In this document: one piece after another, positions 11,791 to 24,600 of the stretch
How positions within the stretch are numbered: position 1 is the stretch's first letter
How the letters are laid out: each line of letters begins with the position of its first letter
Assembly: GCA_025403435.1 (NCBI GenBank)
Contig: CM046347.1
Span: 26,672,597-26,736,596 of the forward strand
DNA length: 64,000 nt
Origin: Artocarpus heterophyllus
Lineage: Eukaryota; Streptophyta; Magnoliopsida; Rosales; Moraceae
Direction: 5' to 3'
Made by a program: the position numbers and the translations under genes
The notes under the pieces: generated by a model
Database searches by the model: none
What the model saw: only the letters and a program-made list of their open reading frames with translations
Told to the model about the DNA's origin: nothing

Positions 11791-12022
11791 TGAGTACCAG
11801 AGTTTTAACATATTATGGATGAAAATGATTTTTCTTAGTAATTTTTCCTAAAATACGTGTTAAAATTCGTTGTGTTTAAGACAAGAATGAAGAAACGACA
11901 TTATGAGTAGTAGAGTTTTAACACGTCGTGGAATAAAATGATTTTTCTTTGTAATTTGTCCTAAAATACTTCATTAATGGTTAAAATTCATCGTGTTTAA
12001 GACAAGAATGAAGAAACGACAT
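11791..12022. repeat. 112-120-bp tandem duplication
   Basis: Two adjacent copies, 11791-11902 and 11903-12022, each from TGAGTA...AGAGTTTTAACA to GACAAGAATGAAGAAACGAC. The second has a small insertion (around CTTCATTAATGG). Noncoding. Confidence 0.85.
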
Positions 12023-13320
12023 TTTGTTTATTTACATAAAGTTTGTCAACTTGCAATTACTAAAGAGGAAAAGGAATGCCGCTTTAGCTTTAGATTGAAG
12101 TTGTCAATTTAAATGTTCAGATTACATATCGTAATTTGATAAACGGGTATTGTCGTTTGTTGCACCTCAACAGGCGACTTAATATTCATTTGAAAATCCA
12201 AATTTTGTACCCTCAAATTTTTTTTTTGGTTATTATTATGTTTTTAAAAAATATATATTTCTTGTTAACACAGTTTATGAATTTTGTGACACTATACTTT
12301 AGTTCCCTAATTTTTTTAACATACATTTTATTTTATTTTATTTTATTTTATTATGTTTAACACAGATAGTCCATAAATTCTGTGAATACCACACTTTAGT
12401 TCCCATAATAGTTTAAGATTAACAATAAGTTATAATAATTTAACAAATATAATTATGTTTCCGCAACATTATAACTTAAAAATTTGTAGAATTATGTAAA
12501 TAACATGTAAAATATTCCTTTCACTGTAGTCTATTGTTAAAACAATTAAACACTATGATATTTTTCCTTATCATAACTATTTATGTAAAACTCTCAGTGA
12601 TTACAGTAAAATTGTGATCATTTATGTTAAATTTCAAAAATTATTTGTCAATTTTATTATCAAAGGAAAAACTTGTTAAAAATAAAAGTTTAGGAAGTAA
12701 TTTATTGAAACTGAAAGTTAGAGATTAAATTTTCACAAGGCTTATAACTCAAGGACTAAAGAGTGCAATTAACTCCGGATATTTATGAATTTATTTTAGA
12801 TGTTTTTGAAACTATCGTTTACAAATTCATATTAAATTTGTACCTTCTTCAAGTTAACATTTGAATTTAAACTTTGAGTTGATGAATTTAGGCTTTGTAG
12901 CTTATAGACAAGCTGTAAATTGTGATAAAAATTAATTGGCAAATTATCCGTTGCAATATTGCTTGAAAAATGTGATTGATTCCTCCAAAAAAAAAAAAAT
13001 ACTATTTACTCTTTCTTTATTTGTTTAAACATGATGGTTGATCTATTCTTTACTGCGAAGTAATCTATATACCACAAATATTACATTTGTTAATTTTAAC
13101 AACTATTAAGAGTGTGTTAGATAACATAATTAGAATTTAAAGTTGGTATGATTATATTCTAATATGTGAAAACTTTACACTGTAGCTTACTTTTTCTTTT
13201 ATATTGTAGCTTACTTTTCCTTTACACTATAACATTTCTAACTATGTAGTTGGAACGAGGTTGACAAATGCAACCCTTAAATATACATAGACATGAATTT
13301 AAAATTTAAGGATTATTTTT
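12023..13320. other. AT-rich intergenic DNA with an (ATTTT)n tract
   Basis: A TTTTA pentanucleotide repeat lies at about 12326-12353. At 13095-13265 there is weak similarity to the Tourist-like MITE family (TTTACACTGTAGCTTAC). Otherwise nothing recognised. Confidence 0.45.
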
Positions 13321-13321
13321 T

Positions 13322-15475
13322 AGGGTAAATTGTCACATAAGTCCCCAACCTTTTATAAAAGTGTGATTTTGATCCCCTAATCCTTTTTTTATTTATCAAT
13401 CCACATCCTTTTATTTTAGTTACTAATGGACTATTTTAACAATCAAACCGTTAAGTTTGACCATTAAAAATTGTTGAATATCTTTTTTTAATTAAAATTA
13501 CTAAATTAACCTTTAAATAATTGATACATTAATCATTAAAGGTAAATCACAACCATTAATTCAAAAACACCAAATCACAACCATTGATTTGGTTTTTGAC
13601 CCAAAAATAATTCAAAATTATCCAAAAAAAACATACCGACCCAGCAAGCTCCCTCCCTTGTTGACGAGTCCTGCCCACCACTCTCTTCCGCACTGACGAC
13701 CCCACTTTTGCGCCCTAGTGATGTAAGAATGAGCTAGCCCGACCCGTTCTCCTTAGGCCCATATTAGAATTACCTTGGCCTAGCCCGGTCCGTGGGTCAA
13801 TTTTACATAGGCTCTGTGTCGTGTCGGGCCGTGCTGTGGGCTTTGAATGGACGTTTATTTTTATTTTTGAATTTTTAAACAAGTTAACAAATATAAAACT
13901 TTGAATAGTTAAGGGAAATATAAAAATGGATATTTTATTTACGATTGGCTCATTAAAAACCTTTACAAGGAAAACCTAGTGGGACAAAACCTTGTCATTG
14001 TTTTTTAAAAGCAAAGTATACCTAGAACAAAAAAATAAAAAAATGAAAAGAAAATAAAAGAAAAGAAAAAAAGCTTGCTAGACCTATTGTAACATGATAT
14101 GTGAGGCTTTGTCTCAGTTTTGCTTCTTAGAAGAAGCAAAGCATGCCTACAAGCGAAAAAAAAAAAAACTGCTTTGATGTGATGTGTGAGGCCTTTTACT
14201 AGAGAAAGCCATACTCAATCATATTCATCCGTGAATGAATATTGAAATATATATAAAATTGGGCCACAATGGGCCTTCGGTGGGCTGGCCCATTGTGGGC
14301 ATGTATGGGCCTTACATGGGCCGGCCTATTATGGGCCTAGACGTGCTGGCTTAGCCCGGCCCGGCCCATGATTTTTCACGGGCTGTACCGGGTTAGCCCA
14401 TGGGCCGACATATGTTGGCCTAGCTCAACCCACTAGTATTTATAGGCCGGGCCGTAGCAAGATGGGCCCGAGCCAACCTATGGGTTCCGGCCTATTGTTG
14501 CATCTCTATTGCGCCTAACCACCCCAACCTTAGCCGATGACCCCACCCCCACATCATGTCATTGAACCAGCTCAACATATTGACCTCATAATTCCCCTAA
14601 TAGACCATAAACAGTAAAATGAAGAAGCAATTTCTGATAATTAACCTAATTTAACCACATCTTTTCTCTCTTTTCTTCCACATTTTCCATTATCACAACA
14701 CCGCAATCAATAATTTTATTGCAACAATGCAATGCCGAACAATATATTTCATGGCCAAGAACCAAAAATCCAAAACTCTACTTCAACCATCCGTATCCCA
14801 ATCTTGAAAAACGAAAAAAAAATTGACCCAGATCTTCTTTCTTCTTCCTCCCTAGATTTTCTTCACCATCATATTATGGACAAAACCCAAACCCGAGGAA
14901 CAAAAACAAGTCTAAGAAACTAAAAAAATAAGAACAAAAAAGCGAAAGTATTATAGAAAAAATTGGCCAAAAAAAAAAACCTAGAATCAGAGTAAGAGCA
15001 CGTGGAGGCAAGGAGAGGCGAAGAAGAGGCTGAAGCTTGAGAGAAGTTGTCGGATTTCCATCTAACCCCATCGCGCTCCTCCACCAACCCTGTCGTGTCC
15101 CCCCGCCTCGTGGCCCCTACCTCCATCGTGCCCCTTCCCTGTTGTGCCTAGAGACAAAGAGTGATATAGCTACAATGGCCTTGCAACGGAGAGGCTGCGA
15201 CGGAGCTGAGTTGGCGATAGGCAAGGGGATGCCCCGGGGAGAGGGGGGGTGAGTAGAGAATTTTTTTTGAGCTTAAGAGATATTTTACTAAAGTACCTTT
15301 AATAAAATGGTTATATGCCTCTTACGTGACGCACATTTAACATTCACATGATTAAATTAGTTTCTTAACAATTAAAATAAAAAATTATGGTCGATTCAGT
15401 AAAAAAGATTGAGGGCCAATTGCTAACTCATGTAAAAAATTAAGAATTACCATTTCAATTTATTATTCGAGCCGT
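13322..15475. mobile_element. Possible Mutator-like element (candidate Pack-MULE)
   Basis: The left end (TAGGGTAAATTGTCACATAA) and the reverse complement of the right end (TTGAAATGGTAATTCTTAAT) both resemble the GGTAAATT-type termini of plant repeats, and the pieces inside run on in opposite orientations. A 9-bp target duplication was not found. The interior holds a nested hAT element and a GC-rich patch at 14980-15250 that is out of keeping with its surroundings and could be a captured gene fragment. No transposase was seen. The boundaries and the class are inference. Confidence 0.3.
13716..14508. mobile_element. Non-autonomous hAT element (793 bp)
   Basis: Flanked by 8-bp target duplications TTGCGCCC (13708-13715) and TTGCGCCT (14509-14516), matching at 7 of 8 bases. 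The termini are inverted: left TAGTGATGTAAGAATG, right ...TTGTTGCATCTCTA. Both ends are dense in GGCCCGGCCC-like words that can fold on each other. The middle is AT-rich and clearly homologous to the element at 58480-62326 in opposite orientation (shared TTTATTTACGATTG and GGACAAAACCTTG). No transposase ORF. Confidence 0.85.
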
Positions 15476-15604
15476 AAAATGGAAAATAACCATTTTTTTC
15501 CTCCCCTCAGAATAAAAAATCTTCCAAAAAAAAAGAAATATCTTCAAGCTGGCCAACAGGGAGGAGAGGTTTAAGCGAGGTTTCATACCTTTCTTTCATC
15601 TCTT

Positions 15605-15638
<34 letters not shown>

Positions 15639-15678
15639 CTAACTGACAGCCTATCTCAATTCTAACTCACCACCTTCA
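15476..15678 (+). promoter_or_regulatory. RPOT3 proximal upstream region with CT-repeat leader
   Basis: A CT dinucleotide run (about 15608-15635) lies 44 bp before the RPOT3 start codon, a common 5' leader feature of plant genes. No convincing TATA box was identified, so the transcription start is not fixed. Confidence 0.45.
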
Positions 15679-18600
15679 ATGGCTTCCACAGCTTCCTCCT
15701 ATCTGAGTCCGAGTCCTCATCCCCAAATCTCTAACTCCACATGGAGAAGAAACCCTCCGAAGCTCAATCACCACCATAGCCAAAAGCCCCTCAAGAACCT
15801 CCATTTCCTCTTCAACTCCTCTCTCTTCAAACCCTCTCTCTCCTCCTCCTCCTCTTCCATCCCTTTCCCTCTCACCCTCAAACCCCCTCCTCCTTCCCCC
15901 GACCCAGCTCTCGTCCTCGACTCCGTCCGCGACAACCTCGTTGAGCTCGAAAACCCCGAGCTCCAGACCTTCCAAATCGACAACAACAATCCGAGGATAT
16001 TCTTCCAAGACCCTCCGCCCTGGATCGCTTCTCTTTTCCTCAAGGGAATCTTCAATGGCGGCGGCGAGACGGTGAGGCTGGAGTCGAGGGAAATCGAGCG
16101 GCGGAGGTACAATCTGCTGCGGCGGAGGCAGATTAGGGCGGAGACGGAGGCGTGGGAGAGGGCGGCGGAGGAGTACGGGGAGATTGAGAGGGAGATGAGA
16201 GAGAGGAAGCTGGCGCCGAATCTGCCGCACGTGAAGGCGCTGTTCCTCGGGTGGTTCGAGCCGCTGAGGGAGGCAATTGAGAGGGAGCAGAAGCTGGAGG
16301 AGAGCAAGCGGAAGACGGCATTCGCACCGAACATCGGCTCGTTGCCGGCGGACAAGATGGCACTGATCGTGATGCACAAGATGATGGAGATGGTGACGGT
16401 GGCGAACCAGGATGGATGTGTTCTGCTCGTCCAGGCTGCTGTTCGGATTGGCATGGCTGTAGAACATGAGGTATTGTGTGTGCTTTTTTGCTTTAGTTCC
16501 ACTACCAGTTTGGCATTGTTGTGCTTGGAAAAGATTTGTGATTCTGCTTCTGCTGATTAATGGCCATGAAAAGAATTTGGATTTTGTGTTCATTAAATTT
16601 AAAACATTTTGCTGAACAGATTAGATTACACGTTCGAAAGTCAGTGAAATTCTTTCATAATTAGTGCTCAGCTCACAAAAGAATGATCCCTTTGGCAGAA
16701 TTTTTTTTTTTTTGGATAAACCCATTTTGGTAATGTAATGTAATAGCAATTGGCATGATATATGATTGGAATATGTGAATATAGTTTTCTTTTCGAAAAT
16801 GTGTACATATTATCATATATATATATATATATTATATTCATTTAAAAGTAAAACTATCTCCTATGCAAATGTCGATATTAATATTTTATTTAGCTCAAAA
16901 AAATATAGAAATTACCTTACAAATATAGAATTTATTTACTCAGATATAATTGTCAATATTAATATTTTTTAGCACAAATAATATAAAAATCATATGTACT
17001 CTTATGTAAATGTATACTAATATTTATTTTATATATTATATTTTGTACGTTAATACAGAATGGTATTTTGAATGTTATATCTATTTTTTCCTATTAAGTC
17101 ATGTTTTGGAATTTGTAAAAGGGAAGGTTGAAAGAGGACAACGTTGTAATTGTTAAGTGGCAAAGTTAACACATTGGCCACATTGGCCAATAAGTAGCCA
17201 CAAGTTAAATTAGCATTGCATTAGAGATGCTTAATGATTTATTTTTAATGGAACCTTTCAAGATCAACTAAGGCATCGATTTTTCTCAATAAGTTATTGA
17301 TTTTTATGGACATAATACTAATAAGAAAAGTTTGCTGACATTTTTCAGAAAGAAGTGTCTTAAATGGTTGTCGATGTCCATCCTAATTTCAGATGATAAA
17401 TTGGCTAGAATCACTTTTTGCAAATTGCAATGTGATTTTTTTAATAATATCCGTTTGGCTAATCATAAGACGATTGTTAGCATCATATGCGATTTAAGAA
17501 ATAAGGAAATGCTGCATTTCAGAAGTGATTTTTAGAAATCGTTAACTTTGCTCAACATCTGGTTAATCAAGTAACTGAACCTCTTGTAGTTAGAGAGCTA
17601 GAGTCGTTTGGCATTAATTTTGCTTATGCTTTTAACCAGTAGAAGAAGAGAAGTAAAAGCTTGGTTTTGGAATGACATTTGTGAAAAAGCCTAATGGACA
17701 AAAATGATATTTAAATTTTTTAAGAAAGTAATAAAAGTATAAAATTTAATTGAAGCCCTGATACAAGTATCAAAGTATTCTCAAAAGAGCTTTTTTTGAG
17801 AAGCCATTTTTTGTGGTTTTGACTTAAAGCTCTTCTAAAAGGTCATCCAATTACTTTACGAAGTAGCTTTTGAATTGCATAAGCCAAAATCAGCATACAT
17901 GAAGCAATAACCAGGCCCCTGTCGGCATTTGTTTTTGTGTAAACCCATTTAGTAAAGTAGGACAAAATCTGATTGGCGCTTTATCCAGTGCACTTTGAGA
18001 ATAATATGGAGAAGGTAAAATGTGGCTTCTCAAGAGTGAATTTTTAGTTATTTGTTAGCTCTTTTGGGCATGTAACTAGTTTTTTGAGAAGCAGGTAAAA
18101 TGGTGATTCTCAAGAGTAATTGTATAAAATCCATAAATTACAAGTTTTAACTTTTTTGGACTTCAGTTAATATTAGTGAGCATACGAAATTGGTTGGCAT
18201 GTAATTCAATACGGCACTATTGAGCTACAGGTAAAACTTTGCTTCTCAAGAGCAATTGGTATAAGATTCATTTAGAGTTTTTAAAGGTTGACCTTCTCTG
18301 GAGTTTTGATTTATATGGCCTCAACAGTTAATATTGGAGTCTGCATCTGCTTAGCTAAAGTGAATTAGTAAAATGTGAATCAATCTTGTGAAAATTAGTT
18401 AGAGCAATTCGGCAGGGTAGCTGTACAAGCTCTTTTTTGGGGAATCTGGCGGGAAAGAAAATCTCAGGATCTTCGAAGAAGGGTGCGAAAATGTGTGGAG
18501 TCATTTGGGATAGAGTCAGATTTTTGGTAGCCCTTTGGGTCCATCAAGACAAGGAGTTTAAGAGCTTTCTTTTCTCTGATCTTGTTAGGGACTAGGCCTT

Positions 18601-21600
18601 TTTTTTTTTTGGGGTAGCGTACTGAGCTTTGTTTTTAGACTTTTACATAATTCTTTTATTAATGAAATTTTGTTTCTGTTTCCAAAAAAAAAAAAAAAAT
18701 CTTGTGTTGAACTTTTGATCTTGTTATGTAAGACATAATGTGGTGAGTTGAAGAACCAGTTCATCTATTTGTTTGTGATTTTATGGTATTAACCTTCAAG
18801 TTCGGTATTATTTTTCCCATACATCATAGTAGTGATACCAGGTTTCTTAGTTTGTATTTAGTCTGGTTTACTCTTTTCATTGTCACTGTCATGTACATTG
18901 TTATAACTTATAACGGTATTTTTCAGGTGAGGATTAATTGTTTCCTGGAGAAAACTAAAAAGAGAAAGAGAAAGAAGATTGTAGCCGATAATGAAGAGGC
19001 TCTTAGCAAGGAGAAGGAGATACTGAGGAAAAATATTAATGGTTTAATCAGAAAGAGAAAACTGAGTAAGGTGCAAAAGCTATTGGTAAAAGAGGAGTTT
19101 AAGCCTTGGAGCCGAGTTACCCAGGCTAAGGTTTGTGGCTATTGGTTTCTCTTCCCTTCAAAATGGCTAATTGATCAGTTTTTTAGTACTCAAAATATTC
19201 TGGATTTTGAAACTTTTTTTTTTTTTTTGGGATACAATGTAATTTTGCAGCTGGGAAGTCGACTGATAGAATTATTAACTGAAACCGCTTATGTACAGCC
19301 TCCAGTTGACCATTCAGGAGATGATCCACCTGATATTAGACCTGCGTTTAGGCATAGATTTAAAGCTATAGCAAAGACTACAGGGTGATTCTATAACCTT
19401 TTATTTATTTATTCAAAATCTTTGCTCTAATTTTGTTCAAAAGTTCTATCTAGAGTTGTTTATATTCCAGATATTGGGTTTTTGCCAGTTTATTTATTTA
19501 TTTGCATAGGAACAGGCTTAAAGATTACTACTAATTTGTGTCAGATGTTTTTCTTTGATTTTTGCGCTTATCTTCTGCATTTACATTCCGACTTGTTAAG
19601 ATGTTTGCTTCAATACTTTAATATGCATCACTAAGTTCGTGAGGATGACCGACAATGTGCCTCTCAATGTTTTTCTGTCCTGGCATAATTATAGCACTCT
19701 TTTGGTCCTTATAGGCAGAGAGTTGTGAAGAATTATGGAGTTATAGAATGCGATCCCTTACTTCTTACAGGGCTTGATAAAACTGTAAGTTGGTATCTCT
19801 CTCTCTGTTTGTCTTTTTTGTTTTTGTTTCAATTGAAATTGGTATGCGTTGTAGATCACTGGATTAAAACAATTATAGACTTGCAACTTATTTTCTCAAC
19901 ATAGAAATACAAACCATTCCAACCTTCCCTCTGCATATATCTTGCTTTCTCATGGAATCTTAAATATTTGTCAAAGATTATACATATGAAAGCAACGTAA
20001 AATAATTTGCTCACCTTTTAATTGTTCCAAGAAGAGAAAGGAAAAGAAAGAAACGACTACACATTTTATTGGTTGCTGCATTTATTTAAACATATATTAA
20101 TTACAACAGCAGGGGCATTAAATGGATATGAAGTAAATTGGAAGGTTAGAAAGAACCGATTGAATAAGAGTCAACCAACTTGGTGGTGCAAATATTGGAG
20201 AAGATTGTTGATGACTAAAATTCGCCAACTCCAAGATTGTGATAATTGAGAGTGATGGATAATAAATACGACTAGGATAACAATTAATGCTTTAATTGAA
20301 ATGAAAAAATAAATGTGAAAAAGTAAACGAACATTGGAATTTATAGTGCTAAACACTGCCTACGTCCACTTGTTCTTCTTCGCTATAATTCTCTGAAAAG
20401 ATGCACACTCAAGGTTTCCCACCAAACACTCGGATATATTTCTCAAAAACAAATCTCGAAAAATGAAGCCTCTCACTCTCCAAAATCCAAACTCCCTCTT
20501 GTCTCTCATTCCTCTATATATAGAGGAGCCTTCATGCAAGAAACCGTTCTCGATATTGCTCCCCCTCCTATAACCTTATCCCCATTTTCCTATCTCGGTT
20601 GATGTTGTCTCCTCTTTCAACATGGAGGTAACTACTCTTCTAAGTCCTTCTCTCTTTTTCGCCTTCTCCAAATCTTGAAACGTGTAGAGGGATGGTTTCT
20701 CCGGTAGTTAGTCTGGACGACTTGGATATGTGAGACGGTTACTTTGGGTGGTTCTTCCAGATCGAAAGTGTATGTGATTCGTGAGGGGTATAATTACGTT
20801 TCATCGTATCAATGGAAAGTGAGGAGATGGTGTTTTGTTTGCATGTTCTCACCTTGCTAGCATACTAGCTTCTTATCTCGGCCTTGCTCTTGCATTAGCT
20901 CCTACTTCAGCCTTGCTCTTACACCAGCTCCTACCTCGGCCTTGCTCTCACACCAGCTCCTACCTTGGCCTTGCTCGCATGCTAGCTTCTTACCTCGGCC
21001 TTGCTCTCGAACTAGCTCCTACCTTGGCCTTGCTTGCATACTAGCTTCTTACCTTGATGAGCTTGGAGCTTCTTTAATCCAAAAGTTGTATTCTTTTGAA
21101 GAACACTAAATGCTTTACGTTAAAGCTATTTCCTAGCTCTTTAAACATAATGGTATAACAAAGATGATAAGGGAGTTGCTTTGGGAAGGTCACGAGTCAG
21201 CTAGAGGAAAAAGTCTAGTGGCATGGGATAAGGTTTGCAAAAGCAAGAAGAAAGTAGGTATGGGCATTGGAAACCTGATGTTGACGAATGTGGTGCTTGT
21301 TGGCAAATGGTTATGGAGATTCCCTATAGAACAAACTTCTTTATGGGCAACGGTTGTTAAAAGCAAATATGGTATGCATCCTAACGGTTGGAAACATGTT
21401 TGGTGTGGGAATCAATCCTTTGAGTTTTCCTTTCCTCATTTGTTTAGTGTCTTCGATAAACAAAATGCTCCTATTAACCAAATTTGCTCTCGTCCTGTTA
21501 GCGGTCTTAATTGGGATTTTGGCTTTAGAAGGAACTTAAATGATTGGGAGTCTATAGATATGACTTCGTTAGTTCAAATCTTGCAGAAGTTTTCTTTGTG

Positions 21601-24600
21601 TCAATCTGTTCAGGATTCTAGATCTTGGGTTTGCGACCTCTCGGGCTTTTCGTGTAAGTCTTTTTTCTTGAGTCTAGTTGATGATGGAGACACTTCGGAT
21701 TTTGAGCCTTTTAGTTTCATTTAGAGATCGTGTCGCAAACAGGATAAAGGCCTTTCCTTGGCTTTTTTTTTAATGGGAAAATTAATACTTGCGACAGGGT
21801 TCATAAGAAAAATTCTCAGTTGAGCATTTCCTCGAACTGGTATGTTTTATATAGGAAGAGCGGGAAGTCAATTGACCATCTTCTCCTACACTGTCCTGTA
21901 GCTAGGTTTTTGTTGCTGAAAGTGTTTCGGGAAGTGGATTTTGCTTGGGTATTCCCTGCTCACTGTAAATCGTTGTTGGTGGAGACTAGGTGGGTATTGG
22001 TTCTAATCGAATGGCCAAAGTTTTATGGAATTGTCTGATTCTGGCTTTATTGTGGACAATTTGGATGGAGAGAAACGCAAGGATTTTTGGAGATAAAATG
22101 TAGGCAGGGGATGACGTTTTTGAGAATGCAAAATTTACTGCCTTTTCGTGGGCTTCAACAGACAAAGTCTTTAAGAATTATCCTTTCTTTGAAAAATGCA
22201 GATTGGAAAGATGTTATAGTGCTTTAATTTTCAGTTTGGGGTCCTGTCTTGACCATATTTGTATTTTAGTTTCTTCTTCTCTCCTTTTCTTAATTTTGTT
22301 TTCTTTTTGTTATTGCTTTCTCCGAGGAAACCTCACCCTCTTTCCTTGTAATTGATTAATTAATCAATAAAAGGAGTTTTTTCCCAAAAAAAAAAAAAAG
22401 AAAACACAGTAGGGCCATTTGTGTGGAGTATTTTATGAGTTTTAAATTGCTGCTACTTTGAAATTATCTTTTGCCCTTGTTTGTGGCAGGCTAAGTATAT
22501 GCCAATTCCTTATGTGCCGATGTTGATACCTCCAAGAAAATGGAAAAGGTAAGAATTGGATAGAATATCTGATGTTCATGTTGCTTTCTCTGTTATGTAA
22601 GAATGCTAATGCTGCACATGTTAACATTTTTCCTTCTTTCTTACAATATGCTTGCAACTTAAGTTTCGAATGTCCTTTGAAATTTTTTCAGATATGACAG
22701 GGGAGGGCACTTGTTCCTACCTTCTTATATTATGCGTACTCATGGATCTCGGAAGCAAAGAGAAGCAATTAAGACTATTACAGGAAAACAGATGCAGAAA
22801 GTATTTGAGGTGAAAAAATTAGAAGCTTCCTCCCTTAAATCTTTCTTTTATGCTTTTCATAACTTGTATGTGCGCCACCGTTGTTGTCTATGATGAGTCA
22901 CTTGATGTGTGAATGTTCAGTAATGGCCCCTTTACTTGTGTTGAGATTATAGATTTGGACCTAGTTCCTGGTGCTTCTTTCACTTTTGAGTTATTCAAAT
23001 CCATCATGAAGCTAATTTTTGAACCCATCTCTTCTGACATGTCTCAGGCTTTGGATATGCTCGGAAACACCAAGTGGAGGGTAAATAAGAGAGTACTTAG
23101 TGTTGTGGAGAGCCTTTGGGCTGGAGGTGGTGGTGTTGCTGGCTTAGTTGATCGTAAAGATGTGAGCACATACTTGATCTGTCATTTTTTGAGAAAAAGA
23201 TTGTTCCTATCCTATTAGATGCTATTATCTTCTTAGGCCATAGTGTGAGCTGTCTGCATATGTATATAATGCCCAGATTCACGACCTTGGACATTCCAAT
23301 TTCTCTGAGTTCTCCGTAAAATGAAATTGACTTGATGTCTTGATCAAATTTTCTGCAAATAACTGTAGAACAGACTTGCATCCTTAGCAAATTGGTTGTT
23401 GCATTCATTTCGTCTGATTTCATTTTAATTGCTTCTTAGGTTACTGTACCAGAGAAACCAACCTCTGAGGACTTGACAGAAATTCAAGGGTGGAAATGGA
23501 GTGTGAGGAAAGCAAAGAAGATAAACTTGGAGAGGCATTCTCTACGATGTGATATTGAACTTAAACTTTCTGTGAGTACTCATAATATCATCAAGGGTAA
23601 TGCATGTTGGCACACTAACTAACATTACACTCAATAACCCTTGACCAAAACAAATCGTTCTGAGATCTCTGATTGTTAAAATTGCATAGTGAGAAGTGAG
23701 AACAGAAAAATAACAAAAATCCAGATGCTTATTCATTTTTGGCCAAAAAAAAAAACTTCATACTTATGGAAAAAGGAAAGCAAAATCTAAATTTTTGGAA
23801 TTTATGTCTATAAAGTTATTTCATTATTGAAATTTGGGAAACAAACTTTTTAAGACTGATTCAATATTAGAAGAGCGTTTATGGGTCATTGGGGTATGTT
23901 AGAATTGTCGAGGAACAATAAGGGTAGTATGATAATTTATCCATATCTTAATGAGTCTTAAGTGTTGTTTGCTTCATAACCGGGGCTGTTGGGTAGTCGT
24001 AGATGATTTATCCGTATGTCAATGAGTCTTAGTGTTGTTTGCTTCATTCCAGGGCTGTTGGGAAGTCATTCCCCTAGGGATGTCAGTCATATTCTCTTTA
24101 TCATATGAAGTATTTTGTTTGGTTATTTTAAGGCTACATTGCTGAAAAATAAGCGAATATATAGCTACACATGTATACGAATGATTTCTGTATATTTATC
24201 AGTGTCTTTTTGCATCATGTTTGGTGCAATTATTCAGTTTCTCTGTTTGTGTCATGTTTGGTGCAAATTATTCTTTTTATATGGTTTAGTTTTTAGAGGC
24301 TAAGCCCATGAAATTTGAAAGATCGTTGTTGTTTAGGAATTTGACTGTATGAAATGTCTAGGCTGTTTTTTCAAGAATATTGATCATTATTTTTTTTTCA
24401 TCTTTAAGTTTCACATTGGGAGTACTGATGGTGAGAAAACTGATACTCAAATAGGTGGCTCGAAAAATGAAAGATGAAGAAGGCTTTTATTATCCTCATA
24501 ATCTTGATTTCAGAGGTAGAGCGTATCCTATGCATTCACATTTGAATCATTTGAGTTCTGATCTCTGTCGAGGAGTCCTAGAGTTTGCAGAAGGGCGACC

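Larger units (their letters stand above)
16471..18926 (+). other. RPOT3 intron 1 (2456 bp), repeat-rich
   Basis: Starts GTATTG after ...GTAGAACATGAG and ends TTTTTCAG. It holds a TA-rich tract (about 16816-16835), a possible MITE (17607-17925), diverged GGTAAAA/TCTCAAGAG repeats (18014-18260) and a LINE 3' end (about 18400-18700). A 67-codon open stretch at 17332-17535 matches nothing I recognise. Confidence 0.8.
19785..22489 (+). other. RPOT3 intron 4 (2705 bp) with LINE and minisatellite
   Basis: Begins GTAAGT after ...GATAAAACT and ends TTGTGGCAG. Most of it is foreign: a 29-bp minisatellite (20853-21056) and a LINE 3' part with poly(A) (about 21155-22401). Low-complexity text at 20400-20850 may be 5' LINE sequence, but no protein motif proves it. 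Confidence 0.8.

Noticed and set aside
15676..16593. Long antisense open frames (305 and 244 codons) over RPOT3 exon 1
   Set aside because: They are shadows of the GC-rich sense exon; the sense frame gives a conserved RpoTp N-terminus with a transit peptide, while the antisense translations are low-complexity.
18783..19388. A single 201-codon gene
   Set aside because: It is exon 2 plus intron 2 plus exon 3 of RPOT3 with upstream intron sequence; the GT-AG splicing restores the conserved protein.
20835..21044. Leucine/alanine-rich small protein
   Set aside because: Produced by a 29-bp minisatellite in an intron; no conserved motif.
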